DNA from: JADJNW01 sp033761835
GTDB taxonomy: Bacteria; Bacteroidota; Bacteroidia; Chitinophagales; Saprospiraceae
Assembly (NCBI GenBank): GCA_033761835.1
Contig: JANRME010000154.1
Span: forward strand, 1-6,730
DNA: 6,730 bases
Direction of reading: 5' to 3'
This document shows positions 5,993-6,730 of this stretch, in pieces (the stretch's first letter is position 1; every line of letters starts with the position of its first letter). The notes under the pieces are model-generated. The model saw only the letters and a list, made by a program, of their open reading frames with translations, was not told the DNA's origin and searched no databases. Position numbers and translations under genes: made by a program.

Positions 5993-6625
5993 ATGTACAA
6001 AATCTATATTAACGAAACCCCGCTTATCCTGGCAGAAACCTCAGAGGTGACACAATTTCAAAGCACCGAAAAGGCTTTGGTAGCGCGCTATTTAGGCAAA
6101 CCCAAATTCTTGTTTCATTATATTGATTCGCTCGAAAAAGCGAAGCGATTTGATTCGGTAACGCTTTATTCGGATGACCTGGCGCAACTTTTTAGAGATT
6201 TTGCTTCTCAATATAAAATCATCGAGGCCGCAGGAGGCGTGGTATTCAATTCAAATGGTGAAGCATTACTCATTTTCCGGCGCGGTTTTTGGGATTTGCC
6301 GAAAGGCAAAATTGATCCTGGCGAAACCGTTGAGGCTGCTGCCTTGCGTGAGGTACAGGAAGAAACCGGTCTGCAACAACTGACTTTAAAAAGTAAACTG
6401 GCCGAAACTTACCACACTTATAAGGAGCAAAAAAAGCGTATTTTGAAGCGCACCTATTGGTTTGAAATGGAAACCAATGAAATGAATTTGACTCCACAAA
6501 CCGAAGAAGATATCGAAACGGCTGTATGGCAGGATATTACAAATTTTTTGTCAAGTGATCCGACTATATATGCCAGTATCCACGAGGTTCTGACGCAATT
6601 TTTGCAGAAAAATTCTAAAAAATAG
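5993..6625 (+). CDS. NUDIX hydrolase with an extra N-terminal domain
   Basis: A 210-residue, probably cytoplasmic enzyme that should hydrolyse a nucleoside diphosphate linked to another group, using Mg2+ or Mn2+. The NUDIX box is complete at residues 105-127: Gly105, Glu111, then REVQEETGL (119-127), matching GX5EX7REUXEEXGU with metal ligands Glu120, Glu123 and Glu124. The lead-in AAGGVVFNSNGEALLIFRRG (79-98) and WDLPKGK (100-106) are typical of the fold. Residues 1-75 form a separate N-terminal part without a motif I recognise. The C-terminal part (about 160-205) completes the fold with an acidic segment and a helix. Substrate cannot be read from the box; options include diadenosine polyphosphates, sugar nucleotides or damaged nucleotides. 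The gene is divergent from pyrE and shares a 70-bp control region with it, so linked regulation is possible. The ATG at 5993 lacks a well-spaced Shine-Dalgarno. Confidence 0.93.
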   Translation: MYKIYINETPLILAETSEVTQFQSTEKALVARYLGKPKFLFHYIDSLEKAKRFDSVTLYSDDLAQLFRDFASQYKIIEAAGGVVFNSNGEALLIFRRGFWDLPKGKIDPGETVEAAALREVQEETGLQQLTLKSKLAETYHTYKEQKKRILKRTYWFEMETNEMNLTPQTEEDIETAVWQDITNFLSSDPTIYASIHEVLTQFLQKNSKK

Positions 6626-6730
6626 AAAATAAAGGAATAATTCTTTCGTTTTGCTTTTGGAAAGAAGAAAAACATATTGTACTTCCCTGAAAGCCCGCAC
6701 TTTATCTAATTTCCAGTCGCCCAGCCATTT
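6626..6730. other. Right-edge non-coding stretch after the NUDIX gene
   Basis: No gene is supported in these 105 bases. They contain a weak AT-rich inverted repeat (TTCTTTC 6641-6647, GAAAGAA 6660-6666, 12-nt loop) that could help end NUDIX transcription, but no T-run follows it on the plus strand. On the minus strand short frames enter from the right edge and stop near 6705; they could be the tail of a neighbouring gene, but they are too short to judge. Confidence 0.3.

Noticed and set aside
6454..6675. Minus-strand open frame of 73 codons, hydrophobic at the start
   Set aside because: The Phe-rich start comes from an A-rich tail and it overlaps the 3' end of the NUDIX gene antisense; the hydrophobicity reflects base composition.
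6560..6730. Minus-strand frame entering from the right edge (begins WLGDWKLDKVRAFREVQ)
   Set aside because: It looks protein-like at first, but it runs antisense into the NUDIX gene and turns into low-complexity Phe/Leu residues. It cannot be judged without the next sequence.

Overview
The window looks like chromosomal DNA of a member of the Bacteroidota, possibly Saprospiraceae-like; this is an inference. The supporting signs are moderate AT richness, starts without clear Shine-Dalgarno sequences, two exact matches to the Bacteroidota -7 promoter box (TAnnTTTG, both TATATTTG), and the style of the proteins, such as a short lipoprotein signal on a CAP protein and a NUDIX hydrolase with an extra N-terminal domain. 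No rRNA, tRNA, CRISPR array, insertion sequence or phage gene was seen.

Left part (1-4021), an envelope and protease neighbourhood. A minus-strand gene runs off the left edge. It encodes a signal-less protein with a peptidoglycan-binding-like domain followed by a probable lysozyme-like domain. Upstream of it, also on the minus strand, is a small CAP-domain (SCP/PR1, YkwD-like) probable lipoprotein. Divergent from that is a 666-residue subtilisin-family (S8) protease with a complete catalytic set, a long N-terminal pro-region, a C-terminal lamin-tail-like domain and no signal peptide. A possible shared theme is action on the cell wall or surface, but only adjacency supports this.

Right part (4018-6625), housekeeping. 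An M42-family zinc aminopeptidase converges on the subtilase with overlapping stop codons. Upstream of it on the same strand, 153 bp away, is pyrE (orotate phosphoribosyltransferase, UMP synthesis). Divergent from pyrE is a NUDIX hydrolase. The 70-bp pyrE/NUDIX gap holds a 13-bp-arm inverted repeat that overlaps the NUDIX promoter box.

Right edge (6626-6730). No gene can be supported here.

No clearly new system is evident. The best leads are the signal-less cell-wall hydrolase candidate at the left edge, the leader with mutually exclusive hairpins in front of it, the signal-less subtilase with a lamin-tail domain, and the inverted repeat between pyrE and the NUDIX gene.
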